A DNA stretch of 12,558 nt, from contig JAFYML010000298.1 in NCBI GenBank assembly GCA_017556595.1, positions 1-12,558 of the forward strand, read 5' to 3'. The notes beneath the pieces were generated by a model. That model was not told the origin of the DNA. It saw nothing but the letters and a program-made list of their open reading frames with translations, and searched no databases. This document shows, in pieces, positions 1 to 7,325 of the stretch. Position numbers and translations under genes: made by a program. Each line of letters starts with the position of its first letter. Position 1 is the first letter of the stretch. This stretch comes from Bacteroides sp. (GTDB lineage: Bacteria > Bacteroidota > Bacteroidia > Bacteroidales > Bacteroidaceae).

Positions 1-364
1 AATAGATGTTAAAGTCGTACTTCAAACCACGAACAATGTTAGCATAGTTAATGGTAAGTGTAGCTTCTTTAGCACCCGATTCAAATGAAAGAGTAGAAGG
101 AATGGTAAACAATGTTGTTTCAGTAGTACTACAAACATTTACTGTAGCAGGACCATCAGATTCGGTGCGGAGTACCTTGAAGTCGATAGAACCTTCGGTT
201 CCTTCTACTTCGTAGTTAAGCTTGGTAGCCTTAGCGAAGTAAACGCCTTGACCTTCCAATTCAACCGGCACAAACACTTCCTCTACACTGTTGTCTGTAC
301 AAGCGGCCATTGCCATAGCAAGTACAGCTACAAACAAGTATTGAATTTGTTTTAATGTCTTCAT
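1..364 (-). CDS. SusD-linked surface lipoprotein with beta-sandwich-like domain, 3' end beyond window
   Basis: The first 121 residues are visible; the rest lies beyond the left edge. I chose the ATG at 364-362, which gives MKTLKQIQYLF and then a hydrophobic stretch ending in a lipobox (AMAAC, Cys22). The mature N-terminus (CTDNSVEEV) is acidic, as in Bacteroidota lipoproteins exported to the cell surface. From about residue 38 there is alternating-strand sequence with short motifs such as GSIDFKVLR and SGAKEATLTINY. This looks like a Calx-beta or other Ig-like fold, but I cannot assign a Pfam family. It begins 34 bases after the SusD-like stop, so it is very probably the third gene of the SusC/SusD operon. 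Proteins in this position often bind glycan or peptide ligands beside SusD (family knowledge). Its own ligand is unknown. The lipoprotein call is strong; the fold is inference. Confidence 0.8.
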   Translation of the reverse strand, partial: MKTLKQIQYLFVAVLAMAMAACTDNSVEEVFVPVELEGQGVYFAKATKLNYEVEGTEGSIDFKVLRTESDGPATVNVCSTTETTLFTIPSTLSFESGAKEATLTINYANIVRGLKYDFNIY

Positions 365-398
365 TATGTTGATTTTTTACTTAGGGTTAAACATTATT

Positions 399-1991
399 TT
401 ATTCCTCAGTTTCATCAGGAATTGGTTGAGGTATTGCGATTGTTTCGTTATTCTCAAGAAGTGGGTTGTATTGTTGTTCTGAGTAAGGAATACGCAAGAT
501 GAGTTCAGGCGCATTTGGATCGAAGTTGAACACTGCAGTTTCAGGGAAACCACCGCCCAAACGATTTACGCCCTTGTTCAAACGCTTGATATCGAACCAT
601 GACAAACCTTCGCCCCAGAATTCAATACGACGTTGATTCCAGATAGCTTCTTGTACCTCTTCCTTAGTAGTAGCTTCGCACAAGTATTCAGCATCACGAT
701 AAGTGTTGATGAACTTGTTGAATGCAGTAACAGCACCTGCAGGGTCACCGTTCATAGCTTGTGCTTCGTACATGATGTAGTACATTTCTTCGATACGCAT
801 CAAAGGAATGTCGCAAGCATTGTCGTCAGTACCCATTTCGTCGTTCATAGCTGCATACTTCACTTGAGTGTATGGAGGACATTTAACGTCGTTTTGAACA
901 TAGTTCAATTGAGCCTTGGTCAAGTTTACAGAGTTGCTTTCTGTATCGAGGAACCAACCACGACGAACGTCGCTTTCAGGAATTGAAGCGAACAACTTCT
1001 TGTTGATCAAACGCCATGCACCTACTGAAGCATAACCGTAGTTGAATGAACCCATGTGTGAAGGGAAGTTACAGATACCGGTAGTTGATACACGGTCTTT
1101 TTCAGTAATCAATACACCCCACATCCAAGCATTGTCTTCGATGTCGATGAAACCTGGCTTAGAAGCTGCACTCATGCTCATCAATTTAGAACCAGAAGCC
1201 TTGATAGCTGATTGTGCGTCGTTGTAAGCAGCTTCCCAATTGTTCATAACCAAGTTGATACGAGCACGGATACCGTATGCTACGTCCAAGCTTACGTAAC
1301 GCTTGTCAGCGCGTTCAACATCGGTAGCTTCGAGCAATTCGATAGCTTTGTTGATATCATCGAGGATGAATTCGTAAGTCTTTTCAACGGTAGAACGTGC
1401 GATACCTTCAGTTGCTACTTTTGCAGCATTTTCAGGTGTAACCAATGGAATACCCAATGCGCTTTCGTGACCTACATAAGTGTGTTGGTAAACTTGTACC
1501 AAGTTGAAGTAGTCGAACGCACGGATAGCCAAAGCTTGTGCCAAATAGAATTGAGTAGTTGGGTCTTCTGTTTCAGGATCCAATACACCCAAAATAGCGT
1601 TAGCAGTAAAGATTTGGTTGAACAATGTGTTCCAAATGAGGTATGTACCAGTGTTTGTAGCTTGTACGTCGCTATAAGTCAACGGATAGCTGAACCAGTT
1701 GTAACCAATATTAAAACTTACCAAGTCAGTGCCACGGTGATCGAGCAACATCATGATAGCAGGGTAACCGAAGTCGTTGTGTTGGTCTTCGCCACCTACT
1801 GCACCATATACGGTGAAGTTAGAGCAGATAGCCGTTACACCTGCCTCGATACGAGTAGGGTCGGCTGCAAGTACTTCTTCTTTCTGATCCGCAGTAACGG
1901 TCTTGCCTAGCGGTTCAGTATCCAAGTCGGCACAACCTACAAGCGTAAGTGCAGACAAGGCGAAAAGTGCTATTTTATTTAATTTTTTCAT
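399..1991 (-). CDS. SusD/RagB-family nutrient-binding surface lipoprotein
   Basis: SusD-like proteins are surface lipoproteins that cap the SusC transporter and capture the ligand. I chose the ATG at 1991, giving 530 residues, because it starts MKKLNKIALF and leads directly into a signal peptide and lipobox (LTLVGC, Cys20) followed by acidic residues (CADLDTE). An in-frame ATG at 2021 would add ten residues (MFNRYKRKNN) that spoil the signal peptide and leave only 4 bases after the SusC stop. Family signatures include RAFDYFNLVQVY at about 157-168, in the N-terminal TPR-like part, and RRIEFWGEGLSWFDIKRL at about 454-471, the C-terminal SusD_RagB hallmark. The length is normal for the family. 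The gene lies 34 bases after the SusC stop, and the A-rich sequence before the ATG serves as the likely initiation region. The substrate cannot be told from this protein. The family call is near certain. Confidence 0.96.
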   Translation of the reverse strand: MKKLNKIALFALSALTLVGCADLDTEPLGKTVTADQKEEVLAADPTRIEAGVTAICSNFTVYGAVGGEDQHNDFGYPAIMMLLDHRGTDLVSFNIGYNWFSYPLTYSDVQATNTGTYLIWNTLFNQIFTANAILGVLDPETEDPTTQFYLAQALAIRAFDYFNLVQVYQHTYVGHESALGIPLVTPENAAKVATEGIARSTVEKTYEFILDDINKAIELLEATDVERADKRYVSLDVAYGIRARINLVMNNWEAAYNDAQSAIKASGSKLMSMSAASKPGFIDIEDNAWMWGVLITEKDRVSTTGICNFPSHMGSFNYGYASVGAWRLINKKLFASIPESDVRRGWFLDTESNSVNLTKAQLNYVQNDVKCPPYTQVKYAAMNDEMGTDDNACDIPLMRIEEMYYIMYEAQAMNGDPAGAVTAFNKFINTYRDAEYLCEATTKEEVQEAIWNQRRIEFWGEGLSWFDIKRLNKGVNRLGGGFPETAVFNFDPNAPELILRIPYSEQQYNPLLENNETIAIPQPIPDETEE

Positions 1992-2025
1992 ATTGTTTTT
2001 TCTTTTATATCGATTGAACATAGAT

Positions 2026-5000
2026 TTAGAATGTCAACTTCACACCACCAGAGATGGTACGCAATGCTGAGTAAGTAGATGAAGTTGCTGATGTGTAACC
2101 CATACGTGGGTCGAAACCTTGACGAGCTGAGAAGAGAGCTACGTTGTCGGCAGCACCATAAAGACGCAAGCTTTCTACACCCAATGCTCTTGTCCAACGC
2201 TTAGGCAATGTATAACCCAAAGTGATGTTGTTGATAGAGAAATAGTCTGAGCTTGTGATGAAGCGAGTAGATGTTGCATTAGTATATTCATCGATAGCGT
2301 CCAAACGAGGAATGTTGCTGCTTGTATTTTCAGGCGACCAAGCATTCAAGATATCCTTGTGCCAGTTTTGACCAGCATCGCTTGAAGAACCACCGTGCAT
2401 CAATGAAGCATAACCGCTGTCGTACATCTTACCGCCAAATTGGTAAGCACATTGAACTGAGAAGTCGAATCCGTAGAATTCTACTGTAGTACCGATACCA
2501 CCATAAACATCAGCCATGATGTCGCCAGTACCCTTGCGGTTAGTGTTGTATGCATCAGACCAGTTGTCAGTCTTGTATTCTGTGCCAGGGATAGCATTCT
2601 TATCCTTGTCAACTTCTGCTGCCCAGTATTGTGCCAAACCTGTTTCAGGGTCAACACCTGCATATTCTACCATATAGAATTGGTAGATAGATTCGCCTTC
2701 GCGATAGATTTGGCTACCGCTAATCATCTTACCTTTGAGGTCAGGGTGCAATTCAACGATTTCGTTCTTCAAGAAAGTAGCGTTAGCGTTGATTGTCCAC
2801 TTCACGTCGTTAGTTTCAATAGGAGTATAGTTCAATTCGATTTCTACACCTGAGTTACGCATAGAACCAATGTTCATTGGGAATGATGTGTAACCGTTAG
2901 ATGGAGCCATAGGCTTGTTGTAAAGCATGTCTGAAGTTTGACGGCTGAAGTATTCTACAGTACCACCAACTTTACCTTGGAACAATGAGAAGTCAACACC
3001 GGCGTTGAATGCCTTTGAAGTTTCCCAAGTGATGTCCTTGTTACCTTTGTAAGTCAAAGTACCATCGGCAAATACGCCATCAGTACCAGTTACTTGGTAT
3101 TGGTCAACGTATGCATAGTTGTTACCGATACCATCGTTACCTTGTTCACCATAAGATGCTTTCAACTTCAACATGTTCACCCATTCTGCATCGCTCATGA
3201 AACCTTCCTTAGCGATATCCCATGCAGCACTGAACGAGAAGAAGTCACCCCAACGATTGTCTGGGTGGAAACGAGAAGAAGCATCACGACGATAAGAAGC
3301 ACTTACATAATACTTAGTATCGAAATCGTAGCTTACACGTGAAAGAACACCTACGCGAGCAATTTCGCCAAATGAACCAGAACCATTGATCTTGTCGATA
3401 ACGTTACTTACAGTCCAGTTGTTGTCGTTATACATATTATAACCATATGCATAGAGGTCTTCTGAATTGTATTCCATGCTTTCGTAACCAACCAATGCTT
3501 CGATGTTGTGCTTACCGAACTCTTTTCTGTAGTTCAACAAATATTGTTGTTCCAATACGAAGCTACGAGTGTTTTCTTGAGTAATAGAACCACCATAAGA
3601 TGCACTTTGACCATAGTACTTGTTACCAACATCGTGGTAGCGAGTGTTGTCGATGTGCAAACCGAGTGAAGCCTTGAATGAAAGGCCGTCAAAGATATCA
3701 ACGTTAGCAAACCACTTAGCATCGAGGATGTCCATCAAATACTCTGTCTTGTTGTAAGCCAAGTCACTAGCAGGGTTAGAGATAGACATAAAGTTACGTG
3801 AGTAGTTTGTACTATGTGCTTTTGAACCATAGTCATAAACTGGACGACCAGTGTTAGGGTCGCGCATGATAGAACCACTTGAATCGCGAACGAACATCGG
3901 ATAAACCGGTGCAATCATGTTAGCGATGTAGAAGGCATTCATAGAAGAGTTGGTAGAAGTTTGTTCGCCTGGATAACGGCTTGTAGAGTTGGTGTAACCA
4001 ATGTTAGAACCAATCTTCAACCATTCTTTTACTTGATAGTCAACGTTCAAACGAGTAGAGATACGGTCGAAACCTGAGTTAGCGATAACACCGTTATCTG
4101 TCAAATAACCAGCAGAGATGTAGTAGTTCATCTTTTCTGTACCGCCACGTGCGCTGATGTTGTATTCTTGACGCATTTCGTTCGAGAATGAGTTGTCAGC
4201 CCAGTTGTCTGGAGTATAGTAATACTTACCATCGCTGTAACCCAAAGTAGCGTTAGGATTCAAACGACCGTTGCGGCCAATGAGGTATTGGTCAGTTGGT
4301 ACGGTATAGATTTGGTAACCCAATGCTGAGTTAATCTTAGAGTTAGCAGTTTGGTGAGCATTTTCTGCTGTATAGCCAGTGTTGTAGTAATAGCCATTAT
4401 ATAAAGCGGTGTAAAGTTGTTCCATGTATGTGTCTGGACGTTCCAATACATCGTAGTTCTTAATCATTCGGCTATTTACACCCCAACGAGCTTCGGCAGT
4501 AATAGTAGCTTCGCCAGTCTTACCTTTCTTAGTAGTTACCAAGATAACACCGTTAGCACCACGAGCACCATACAAAGCAGCTGCAGCAGCGTCTTTCAAT
4601 ACAGTCATAGACTCGATGTCTTGTGTATTGATAGAAGAGATATCACCTTCGAAAGGCATACCATCTACTACATACAACGGAGTGTTGCTTGCATACATAG
4701 AACCGATACCGCGGATGCGTACAGTTGCAGAAGTACCTGGTTGACCGTTTGCGCTAGTTGTTTGTACACCTGATACGGTACCAGACAACGCGTTAGTCAA
4801 GTTTGATACTTGGCGCTTTTCCAATTCTTCGCCCTTTACAACTGATGCAGAACCTGTAAATGCAGACTTCTTAGCAGTACCATAAGCTACTACCATTACT
4901 TCGTCGAGCATTTCGCTATCTGACTTCATGTAAACCTTGATGTTTTCCTTGATGGCAGTTTCTACTGTTTGCATACCAATGTATGAAATAACAATAGTTT

Positions 5001-5211
5001 TTGCCGAACTCGGCACATTAGTTAATTTAAAAGAACCATCGATACCGGTAATAGTACCCAATTGGGTGTCTTTTACCAAAACCGATGCTCCGATTACTGG
5101 TTGCCCGTCTTCTTCAGAAATTACAACACCTGTAACGGTCTGAGTTTGGGCAGTTGCTAAGCCTATCCCAACAAAAAGACAGGCCAATAACAGCATGATT
5201 TTTCTTTTCAT
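2026..5211 (-). CDS. SusC/RagA-family TonB-dependent outer-membrane transporter
   Basis: This 1061-residue protein imports oligosaccharides, peptides or similar nutrients across the outer membrane with energy from TonB. A signal peptide covers residues 1-21 (predicted cleavage ATA before Gln22). A carboxypeptidase-regulatory-like domain spans about 26-98 (TVTGVVISEEDGQPVIGASV). A TonB-box-like segment lies at about 103-115 (DEVMVVAYGTAKK). The plug domain spans about 116-230 and carries the SusC signature AAALYGARGANGVILVTTKK. The remainder is a 22-stranded-type barrel, ending in a C-terminal Phe (GGVKLTF) as outer-membrane barrels usually do. The length and domain order are complete, with no frameshift. 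The start at 5211 has a purine-rich AAGAGAG about five bases upstream. It is the first gene of the operon with the SusD-like gene. No anti-sigma-binding N-terminal extension is visible, so sigma/anti-sigma control is not indicated. The substrate is unknown. Confidence 0.97.
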   Translation of the reverse strand: MKRKIMLLLACLFVGIGLATAQTQTVTGVVISEEDGQPVIGASVLVKDTQLGTITGIDGSFKLTNVPSSAKTIVISYIGMQTVETAIKENIKVYMKSDSEMLDEVMVVAYGTAKKSAFTGSASVVKGEELEKRQVSNLTNALSGTVSGVQTTSANGQPGTSATVRIRGIGSMYASNTPLYVVDGMPFEGDISSINTQDIESMTVLKDAAAAALYGARGANGVILVTTKKGKTGEATITAEARWGVNSRMIKNYDVLERPDTYMEQLYTALYNGYYYNTGYTAENAHQTANSKINSALGYQIYTVPTDQYLIGRNGRLNPNATLGYSDGKYYYTPDNWADNSFSNEMRQEYNISARGGTEKMNYYISAGYLTDNGVIANSGFDRISTRLNVDYQVKEWLKIGSNIGYTNSTSRYPGEQTSTNSSMNAFYIANMIAPVYPMFVRDSSGSIMRDPNTGRPVYDYGSKAHSTNYSRNFMSISNPASDLAYNKTEYLMDILDAKWFANVDIFDGLSFKASLGLHIDNTRYHDVGNKYYGQSASYGGSITQENTRSFVLEQQYLLNYRKEFGKHNIEALVGYESMEYNSEDLYAYGYNMYNDNNWTVSNVIDKINGSGSFGEIARVGVLSRVSYDFDTKYYVSASYRRDASSRFHPDNRWGDFFSFSAAWDIAKEGFMSDAEWVNMLKLKASYGEQGNDGIGNNYAYVDQYQVTGTDGVFADGTLTYKGNKDITWETSKAFNAGVDFSLFQGKVGGTVEYFSRQTSDMLYNKPMAPSNGYTSFPMNIGSMRNSGVEIELNYTPIETNDVKWTINANATFLKNEIVELHPDLKGKMISGSQIYREGESIYQFYMVEYAGVDPETGLAQYWAAEVDKDKNAIPGTEYKTDNWSDAYNTNRKGTGDIMADVYGGIGTTVEFYGFDFSVQCAYQFGGKMYDSGYASLMHGGSSSDAGQNWHKDILNAWSPENTSSNIPRLDAIDEYTNATSTRFITSSDYFSINNITLGYTLPKRWTRALGVESLRLYGAADNVALFSARQGFDPRMGYTSATSSTYSALRTISGGVKLTF

Positions 5212-5222
5212 AAATTCTCTCT

Positions 5223-5237
5223 TAAAGTTAAACTTTA
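5223..5237. promoter_or_regulatory. Small inverted repeat in the SusC leader
   Basis: TAAAGTT, one A, AACTTTA: a perfect 7-bp inverted repeat about a single base. It lies between the proposed promoter and the ribosome binding site of the SusC-like gene. The symmetry is seen directly. A role as operator, or as a weak leader hairpin next to the start, is inference. AT-rich sequence makes chance symmetry fairly likely. Confidence 0.3.
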
Positions 5238-5267
5238 CGTTAATTGTTTCAATACTCTAATGAAATG

Positions 5268-5298
5268 CAAAAGTACTAATATTTCTAAAAATGGCAAT
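5268..5298 (-). promoter_or_regulatory. Candidate promoter of the SusC/SusD operon
   Basis: Read on the minus strand, TACTTTTG at 5275-5268 matches the Bacteroidota -7 consensus TAnnTTTG exactly. ATTG at 5298-5295, separated by 19 bases, matches three of four bases of the -33 element TTTG. Transcription would start near 5262, giving a leader of about 50 bases. Upstream and overlapping the -33 element lie three six-base direct repeats (GGCAAT, AGCAAT, GGCAAA at 5293-5310 on the plus strand) that could be a regulator site. No start site has been measured. Confidence 0.55.
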
Positions 5299-5734
5299 AG
5301 CAATGGCAAAAAAATCTTTCAATTATATCAGAATGTCAACGCATTTAACTAAATAAGCATATTTTGTATAGCATATATGACGTTTTGATTTCCTATTATT
5401 AGTAAATTTGCCTCGTTGAATGAAGGTTTTAACACTTATAGCAGCGGTTTTTTAATCACAGAAAGCCGAAAATGCACTATAACAAGTACTTGTGTCGCGT
5501 ATATATATTCATTATTTATTCTTTTTAACATTCCGCTTTCTATGTAGTACTCTCTTGCTATGTTGCAAAAATGTGATGAATTTATGCCTGCTTTTGGTTG
5601 TATGTCCAAGGCGTTGTTTGGAGTGGTGAATGCTTTATGTATGTAGTCCTAGTATTGATAAAAAAAACATACATAAATTTCGTTCGATTCACGCGCGATT
5701 TTCTGCTTTATGGTTAGCGAAATACTTTTTAAGT
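5299..5734. other. Intergenic stretch without a convincing gene
   Basis: This AT-rich sequence lies between the SusC promoter and the repeat element. I see no tRNA, rRNA or riboswitch-like fold. It contains a direct repeat AGCATAT (5356-5362 and 5370-5376), a TAAATTTG box at 5403-5410 without a correctly spaced TTTG partner, and a 12-bp palindrome at 5482-5493. An open frame begins at 5630 and runs into the repeat. It has no good initiation region, and the codon pattern looks unlike the neighbouring genes. Confidence 0.6.
5482..5493. promoter_or_regulatory. Perfect 12-bp palindrome, possible operator
   Basis: ACAAGTACTTGT is its own reverse complement. It lies in the divergent intergenic region about 220 bases upstream of the proposed SusC-operon transcription start. 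A dimeric regulator could bind such a site, but no regulator gene is in view and no second copy was found in the window. The function is inference. Confidence 0.25.
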
Positions 5735-5864
5735 GCCGAGAAGAAAGTTTTAGGTCGTTACATAAAATTAAAATACCGCCGTGATTTTACAAAACCACGA
5801 CGTGGTTTCATAAAATCACAGTGCGATTTCATGAAACCACACTGTGATTTTAATTTTTCTCGGC
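5735..5864. repeat. Palindromic intergenic element with nested inverted repeats
   Basis: The outer arms are GCCGAGAA (5735-5742) and TTCTCGGC (5857-5864), an 8-bp perfect inverted repeat that continues weakly on either side. Inside, AAAATTAAAAT (5764-5774) pairs with ATTTTAATTTT (5847-5857), and the core is the 21-bp array at 5781-5852. The pairings compete with each other, so a transcript could form alternative structures. It contains no transposase gene. I see no obvious target-site duplication at its ends, so a MITE or REP-like origin is only a possibility. It sits between divergent transcription units and ends about 94 bases before the hflX -33 element. Confidence 0.6.
5781..5852. repeat. 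21-bp-period array of self-complementary units
   Basis: Units start at 5781, 5802, 5823 and 5844, exactly 21 bases apart, with the last one partial. Each unit has a first half like G[TC]G[AG]TTT[TC]A[CT] and a second half like [AG]AAA[CT]CAC, which is nearly its reverse complement. Neighbouring units therefore form near-perfect palindromes: 5781-5819 (18 of 19 positions off centre would pair if two C/A mismatches are counted as one interruption), 5802-5840, and 5811-5852 with 13-bp perfect arms. In the frame starting at 5630, the period encodes seven-residue repeats (DFTKPRR, GFIKSQC, DFMKPHC). Whether DNA, RNA or peptide is the selected form is not known. Confidence 0.75.
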
Positions 5865-5957
5865 AATAAAATAGTTTCTTTTCCGGAAGGCAGTAATTTA
5901 TCTTCGGCAACTGAGAGGAAAATTTGTTCGTAAATCGTAAAGAAAACGGCTATCTTT

Positions 5958-5988
5958 TTTGTTAGATAATAATCTATGATTATTTTTG
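5958..5988 (+). promoter_or_regulatory. Promoter of the hflX operon
   Basis: TTTG (5958-5961), exactly 19 bases, then TATTTTTG (5981-5988). Both elements match the Bacteroidota housekeeping promoter consensus (TTTG and TAnnTTTG) perfectly and with the preferred spacing. Transcription would begin near 5994, leaving a leader of about 40 bases before the hflX ATG. This is the best promoter match I found in the window. Confidence 0.7.
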
Positions 5989-6036
5989 TAGCTGATTTTG
6001 TTGAAATAGTAGCGGATTAGAAATAAAAAAACGAGA

Positions 6037-7293
6037 ATGAAAGAATTTGTAATTTCTGAAGTACAAACCGAAACAGCTGTGCTTGTGGGACTTGTTACCA
6101 AAACACAGGACGAACGACGCACAAATGAGTATTTGGACGAATTGGCCTTTTTGGCCGAAACGGCTGGCGCACAGGTGGTGAAACGCTTCACACAAAAGAT
6201 GGATGGCCCCAATTCGGTGACTTACGTAGGAAAAGGAAAGCTTGAAGAGATAAAGCAATATGTCTTGGACGAGGCCGAGGCCGAACGCGAAATTGGTATG
6301 GTGATTTTCGATGATGAGTTGTCGGCCAAGCAGATACGCAATATAGAAGGCGAGTTGAAAATCAAGATTTTGGATAGAACGTCGCTTATCTTGGACATCT
6401 TTGCTATGCGCGCTCAAACGGCTAATGCCAAAACGCAAGTGGAGTTGGCACAATATAAATATATGTTGCCTCGCTTGCAACGATTGTGGACGCACTTGGA
6501 ACGACAAGGTGGTGGCTCGGGTGCCGGAGGCGGTAAAGGTTCGGTAGGTCTTCGTGGTCCTGGTGAAACTCAGTTGGAAATGGACCGCCGTATCATCCTT
6601 AACCGTATGTCGTTGTTGAAAGAACGCTTGGCCGAAATAGATAAGCAAAAGGCTACCCAACGAAAAAATCGCGGAAGGTTGATCCGTGTAGCCCTTGTGG
6701 GATATACCAACGTAGGTAAATCGACCTTGATGAACTTGCTTGCCAAGAGCGAGGTGTTTGCCGAAAATAAACTGTTTGCTACACTCGACACAACTGTGCG
6801 AAAGGTTATTATTGAAAACTTGCCTTTCTTGCTGAGTGATACGGTAGGTTTTATCCGTAAGTTGCCTACCGATTTGGTGGATTCGTTCAAATCGACGCTT
6901 GATGAGGTGCGCGAAGCCGACCTGCTATTGCATGTGGTGGATATTTCACATCCCGACTTTGAAGAGCAGATAGAGGTGGTGAACAAAACATTGGCCGATA
7001 TCGGTGCTGCCGGTAAGCCAATGATGATTATTTTCAATAAGATTGATGCATACACATATATTGAAAAAGCTGAAGATGACTTGACACCACGTACCAAAGA
7101 GAATTGGACATTGCAAGAATTGATGAATACGTGGATGGCACGCATGGAGGATAATTGCCTCTTTATCTCGGCACGCGAAAAGATAAACATGGAGTTGCTG
7201 AAGACTACCGTCTATGAACGTGTGAAGCAATTGCATGTGCAGAAATATCCGTATAATGACTTCTTGTATCAGACGTATGATATTAGTGATTAA
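6037..7293 (+). CDS. hflX: GTPase HflX, ribosome-splitting/rescue factor
   Basis: HflX is a cytoplasmic GTPase that binds stalled or stressed 70S ribosomes and splits them into subunits (family knowledge). The 418 residues show the HflX N-terminal domain at about 10-110 (SVTYVGKGKLEEI at 60-72), a helical middle region at about 111-210, a glycine-rich linker (GGGSGAGGGKG, 158-168) and the family segment GLRGPGETQLEMDRR (171-185). The GTPase domain follows, with G1 GYTNVGKST (222-230), TT of G2 (252-253), G3 DTVG (268-271), G4 NKID (334-337) and G5 SAR (378-380). All nucleotide-binding motifs are intact and the length is normal. The start at 6037 follows a purine-rich run and sits about 40 bases after the predicted transcription start. 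It is the first gene of a four-gene run. The last residues (DISD) derive from a short repeat shared with the downstream spacer. Confidence 0.97.
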   Translation: MKEFVISEVQTETAVLVGLVTKTQDERRTNEYLDELAFLAETAGAQVVKRFTQKMDGPNSVTYVGKGKLEEIKQYVLDEAEAEREIGMVIFDDELSAKQIRNIEGELKIKILDRTSLILDIFAMRAQTANAKTQVELAQYKYMLPRLQRLWTHLERQGGGSGAGGGKGSVGLRGPGETQLEMDRRIILNRMSLLKERLAEIDKQKATQRKNRGRLIRVALVGYTNVGKSTLMNLLAKSEVFAENKLFATLDTTVRKVIIENLPFLLSDTVGFIRKLPTDLVDSFKSTLDEVREADLLLHVVDISHPDFEEQIEVVNKTLADIGAAGKPMMIIFNKIDAYTYIEKAEDDLTPRTKENWTLQELMNTWMARMEDNCLFISAREKINMELLKTTVYERVKQLHVQKYPYNDFLYQTYDISD

Positions 7294-7325
7294 CGGTTAA
7301 GTGCTTAGTGATAAAATTCAAAATT

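Noticed and set aside
1212..1910. 232-codon open frame on the plus strand opposite the SusD-like gene
   Set aside because: It is antisense to a gene with clear family signatures; its translation is Cys/Val/Ser-rich with no recognisable domain.
5356..5376. Direct repeat AGCATAT twice, 14 bases apart
   Set aside because: It is short and AT-rich, not a helical-turn multiple, and about 85 bases upstream of the promoter; chance is likely.
5403..5410. TAAATTTG as a plus-strand promoter for the frame at 5630
   Set aside because: The -7 box is perfect, but the nearest TTTG is only 15 bases away and the box lies over 200 bases from the frame start.
5299..5734. Riboswitch, tRNA or small regulatory RNA gene
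   Set aside because: No conserved core, cloverleaf or terminator hairpin with a T run was found in this stretch.
5781..5852. CRISPR array
   Set aside because: The 21-base units abut with no unique spacers, units are self-complementary and diverged, and there are no cas genes nearby.
5980..6660. Minus-strand open frames opposite hflX
   Set aside because: They overlap the hflX promoter and GTPase-coding sequence, and the products look like antisense translation of conserved motifs.
7308..7310. GTG start for the DUF4954 protein
   Set aside because: It would lie inside the TTAGTGAT spacer repeat and add only IKFKI-type residues; the ATG at 7326 is the better start.
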